Of a stretch of 64,000 bases of DNA, positions 62,501-64,000 are shown piece by piece. Source of the DNA: Anaerolineae bacterium (GTDB taxonomy: Bacteria; Chloroflexota; Anaerolineae; Promineifilales; Promineifilaceae); contig JAHBVI010000011.1 of assembly GCA_019637635.1 (NCBI GenBank), forward strand, positions 1 to 64,000, read 5' to 3'. Position 1 is the stretch's first letter, and the number at the start of each line of letters is the position of its first letter. A model generated the notes under the pieces. It ran no database searches. It saw only the letters and a list, made by a program, of their open reading frames with translations, and was not told the DNA's origin. Made by a program: the position numbers and the translations under genes.

Positions 62501-62664
62501 TCTGGCGTCTCGCCCCACAGCAGCCCGGCCAACACCTCGCGCGTCACCGGTCGGCCGGTGGCCGCCAGATACGCCAGCAGCGCCACTCCTTTCAACGGCA
62601 GCCGCTGCGCCAGCAAACGGCCGTCCACCCAAATTTCCGGCCGTCCCAGAAAAGTCAGTTGCAT
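59575..62664 (-). CDS. SARP-type regulator: winged helix, BTAD, NB-ARC ATPase, TPR
   Basis: A 1029-residue AfsR-like transcription activator. It has an OmpR-type winged helix (about 1-90), a bacterial transcriptional activator domain (about 95-240, WREEAHRLLMRLLALDGRR), and an NB-ARC ATPase with Walker A ILGPGGVGKTRLALE and Walker B CLLILDNFEHLL. A winged-helix linker follows, then about eight TPRs (LNSLGVLAKNDGRYAEARAC). The ATG at 62664 starts just before the first beta strand (MQLTFLGRPE). A TTG 18 bases upstream is possible. It is divergent from a small protein and a secreted beta-helix protein, with a matching operator between them. Confidence 0.9.
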   Translation of the reverse strand: MQLTFLGRPEIWVDGRLLAQRLPLKGVALLAYLAATGRPVTREVLAGLLWGETPDAAARASLRVTLNRLPALLRPYLHLSRDTVGLHLNRVSADVQVLATAVSGAPADWATAVALYRGDFLEGFNLPDAPAFEEWALLERERLRLLVIELLHRLADDALAQQAYTAGIAYARRSLALDNWREEAHRLLMRLLALDGRRSDALAQFESCRRLLAENLGVEPTAETVALYEAIKHNRLAALPTSTLLSASPHPLTTSSLPPHNLPAIAASFVGREAELAQLIDLLAQADGRLLTILGPGGVGKTRLALETATRLLAADPHFADGVFFVPLADLPPDSSALNEAEAALAAHVANALGLALNGAAPPDEQLRQHLRDRRCLLILDNFEHLLPQADLVAGLLAAAPGLRLLVTSRQRLNLYEEWLVELDGLELPPNLPSASLSANEGAALADWQNFSAPQLFIQRARRVYLGFNSAAERGAILHICRLVGGLPLALELAAAWVRTVPCRDIAAAIERHLDFLTGDLRNMPERQRSLRAAFAYSWELLPAAEQIILARLAVFRGGFDGQAALAITGEAATGRSLRQLSALVDKSLVQRQPDGRYRLHEVIRLFAQEQLDADEWAAVRMAHARYYAALLAAQGAKSAGPEAEAALRLMALELENGRFAWQWALSGEPTAAPLLAQLLAPLSLFYLRRGRSLEAAAWLEEAMPVVERDAQASLAAQVAHQLAKHEEALGRYDAAQARLLACLPALEVADLTAQAADAWEMLGRTQRHLGDLAAAETSFQRSLGLHRLTGQQSSIAGVLNSLGVLAKNDGRYAEARACYTESLDIFRRQGDRSGVAVCLINLGNIANVQGDYGRARACYQESYDLAVAAENRSQMAINLLNLGSVARATGDVVAAGRYYRESLALGREMGRALIVAAALDGLGLTQLLAGDLGAARATLREGLTIAVDLNSTGMILTLLASAGRALAQVGQPDGARLLAFVWQQPGAPHHVREEAAAYAANAGLELAQPATDLDIGQAVQVTLAQLRE

Positions 62665-62696
62665 CTTTGTTTCTGTGTTCAACGAATGCCCTACCT

Positions 62697-62750
62697 GTAA
62701 CGCTACTGTTACGTTCCAGTAACGCCACCCGGTTACGCTGAGATTATAAC
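62697..62750 (+). promoter_or_regulatory. direct GTWACGY heptamers with 11-bp spacing and a -10 box
   Basis: GTAACGC (62697), GTTACGT (62708) and GTAACGC (62719) repeat every 11 bp with 4-bp spacers. A fourth, GTTACGC (62732), follows after 6 bp. TATAAC (62745-62750) lies 6 bp further on, pointing to the plus-strand genes. SARP regulators are known to bind heptamers at 11-bp spacing just upstream of a -10 box, so this is a likely target of the adjacent regulator. Confidence 0.65.
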
Positions 62751-62757
62751 GACGGCC

Positions 62758-62832
62758 GTGTCACTGGTCACTCGTCACTCATCACACATCACTCGTCACT
62801 CGTCACTCATCACCCGTCACCCGATCACGCAT
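62758..62832. repeat. heptamer array, TCACTCG/TCACTCA
   Basis: Nine units (TCACTGG, TCACTCG, TCACTCA, TCACACA and others) in the leader of the small gene at 62834. No complementary half. Confidence 0.85.
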
Positions 62833-62833
62833 C

Positions 62834-63022
62834 ATGTCTCTACCTACTCCCTCCTCCTACACCATTTACCTGCTGCGCCTGTGGATAGAGAGCGAAGCAG
62901 ATGCGGTCTGGCGTTTTAGCCTGGAAGAGCCGCGCACCGGCGCCCGGCGCGGTTTCGCCACGCTGGATGAGTTGGTGCTTTTCTTGCAGCAAGAAACCAC
63001 AAAGGAAACAAGGAAACGATAA
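62834..63022 (+). CDS. small conserved protein upstream of a surface protein
   Basis: A 62-residue protein, YTIYLLRLWIESEADAVWRF then SLEEPRTGARRGFATLDELV. The pattern (YxLRLW...WRxSLExPxTGxRxGFxxLxxL) is one I recognise as a recurrent small family in Chloroflexota, function unknown. Its stop overlaps the start of the next gene (TAATG, 63022), which supports real translation and a functional link to the secreted beta-helix protein. Confidence 0.65.
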   Translation: MSLPTPSSYTIYLLRLWIESEADAVWRFSLEEPRTGARRGFATLDELVLFLQQETTKETRKR

Positions 63023-64000
63023 TGAAAAACGAACGACATTTGTCCTGGGGCCTGATTGGCTTTTTAGTTTTATTGGCGCTGGCATTGGGAGGGGCAACGG
63101 CCGTGACCCACGCCAATCCCCACGCCACCGCCAACACCTACACCGTCACCAATACCGACAACAGCGGCGTCGGCTCTCTGCGCCAGGCCATCCTCGACGC
63201 CAACGCCAACCCCGGCCCCGACACCATCACCTTCGCCATCGGCGACACCGGCAGCCAACAAACCATCCAACCCACCGCCGCCCTGCCCACCATCAGCGGC
63301 CCCGTGACCATTGACGGCTGGAGCCAGGGCGGCGCAGGCTACACCGGCCCGCCTCTCATCGAACTCAACGGCGCGTTAGCCGGTTCCAGCGTCAAGGGAT
63401 TGCACATCACCGCCGGGAACAGCGTGGTGCGTGGGCTGGTCATTAACGGCTTCACCGGCACTTTCGCCAGCGGCATCTACCTGCACACCGGCGGCAACAA
63501 CTGGCTGTACGGCAACTACATCGGCACCAACTTCGCCGGGGATACGCGCGTCGCCAACACGCGCGGCATCTGGATCGAAGGCGGCTCCAGCGCCAACCGC
63601 ATCGGCACCAACGCCGACGACGTGGACGACGCCGCCGAACGCAACGTCATCTCCGCCAACATTGACCAAAACATCTGGATCTACCAGCCCACCACCACCG
63701 GCAACCTGATCATGGGCAACTATATTGGCCTGAACGCATCCGGCACAGCCCCCGTCGGCACCAGTAACGTCACCGTCGCCACCAACGGCATTCTGGTGCA
63801 GGAAGCGGGCTACACCATCATCGGCACAGACGGCGATGGTGTGGGCGATGCCCTGGAAGGCAACGTCATCGGCGGCAACACCTACAACATCCAGCTCACC
63901 GGCACCAGCGTCAACCGCAGCCACCACAACCGCGTTTCCGGCAACCTGATCGGCACCAACGCCGCCGGGACGGCCAGCGTCGGCTTGCAGGTGGAAGGGG
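63022..64000 (+). CDS. secreted parallel beta-helix protein (CSLREA-type), partial
   Basis: At least 326 residues, running off the window. The signal peptide is MKNERHLSWGLIGFLVLLAL, then a CSLREA-like start (TVTNTDNSGVGSLRQAIL) and DTITFAIG. Repeating beta-helix rungs follow, rich in NxIGTN (NYIGTNFAGD, NVISAN, NYIGLNASG, NLIGTNAAG). Such proteins are large cell-surface or secreted proteins, often adhesins or polysaccharide-binding. It lies downstream of the predicted SARP operator and the coupled 62-residue gene. Confidence 0.85.
   Translation, partial: MKNERHLSWGLIGFLVLLALALGGATAVTHANPHATANTYTVTNTDNSGVGSLRQAILDANANPGPDTITFAIGDTGSQQTIQPTAALPTISGPVTIDGWSQGGAGYTGPPLIELNGALAGSSVKGLHITAGNSVVRGLVINGFTGTFASGIYLHTGGNNWLYGNYIGTNFAGDTRVANTRGIWIEGGSSANRIGTNADDVDDAAERNVISANIDQNIWIYQPTTTGNLIMGNYIGLNASGTAPVGTSNVTVATNGILVQEAGYTIIGTDGDGVGDALEGNVIGGNTYNIQLTGTSVNRSHHNRVSGNLIGTNAAGTASVGLQVEG

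Noticed and set aside
1..64000. Antiphage defence island or secondary-metabolite cluster
   Set aside because: Beyond the R-M pair and the orphan Cas4-like pair no defence genes cluster. No polyketide, NRPS or RiPP genes accompany the SARP regulator.

Overview
The window comes from a GC-rich chromosome that is most likely Chloroflexota (Anaerolineae-like). This is inferred from gene content only: a SARP/BTAD-NB-ARC-TPR regulator, a class III cyclase behind a lipid-binding-like domain, DUF4349 and DUF4129 membrane proteins, CSLREA-type beta-helix surface proteins and MalFG-type sugar importers. There is no rRNA or other marker to settle taxonomy. It holds about 48 genes, one tRNA-Ser(GGA), one frameshifted histidine kinase and two gene remnants. 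I saw no transposase, phage gene or CRISPR array.

Layout. 1-5.5 kb (minus strand): NAD kinase, histidyl-tRNA synthetase, a Cas4-like nuclease split over two membrane-anchored polypeptides, GalE, and an HtrA-type protease. 5.6-13.8 kb: Ca2+/H+ antiporter, GNAT acetyltransferase, tandem DinB-like protein, an ATP-grasp remnant, adenylate cyclase, lipoprotein, ADP-ribosylglycohydrolase, J-domain protein. 14-18 kb: MoxR / DUF58 / DUF4129 operon. 18-23 kb: roadblock protein, CTP synthase, ECF sigma factor with a membrane DUF4349 partner, SixA. 23-33.5 kb: kinase-like protein, PurB, GuaB, Lgt, sulfatase-fold protein, response regulator, SDR, PlsC. 33.5-35.4 kb: a HindIII-type restriction-modification pair. 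35.5-38.8 kb: patatin and a frameshifted histidine kinase. 39.4-49.7 kb: a LacI-regulated locus (sugar-binding lipoprotein, two permeases, HAD phosphatase, FGGY kinase, GH42 beta-galactosidase) that looks like galactoside, possibly galactosylglycerol, catabolism. 49.8-54.7 kb: AzlCD, PLP decarboxylase, threonine-dehydratase remnant, EamA exporter, class I aminotransferase. 54.8-59.4 kb: envelope-glycan membrane proteins. 59.6-64 kb: the SARP-type regulator divergent from a small protein and a large secreted beta-helix protein that runs off the end.

Two genome-scale patterns dominate. First, the palindrome ACGGCCGT is scattered in genes, on both strands and in all frames, at about one per 450 bp (23 counted by eye in the first 10.3 kb, where well under one is expected). 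It behaves like the cyanobacterial HIP1 octamer. Second, most gene junctions carry arrays of degenerate 7-bp (sometimes 8-bp) tandem repeats, usually followed by an array of the complementary unit so that the whole can fold into a hairpin. About 35 arrays are present in several sequence families. Many start inside the last codons of a gene and supply its stop codon, so unrelated proteins share C-terminal tails such as IGD, I(G/R)NP or DA. A few lie inside reading frames.
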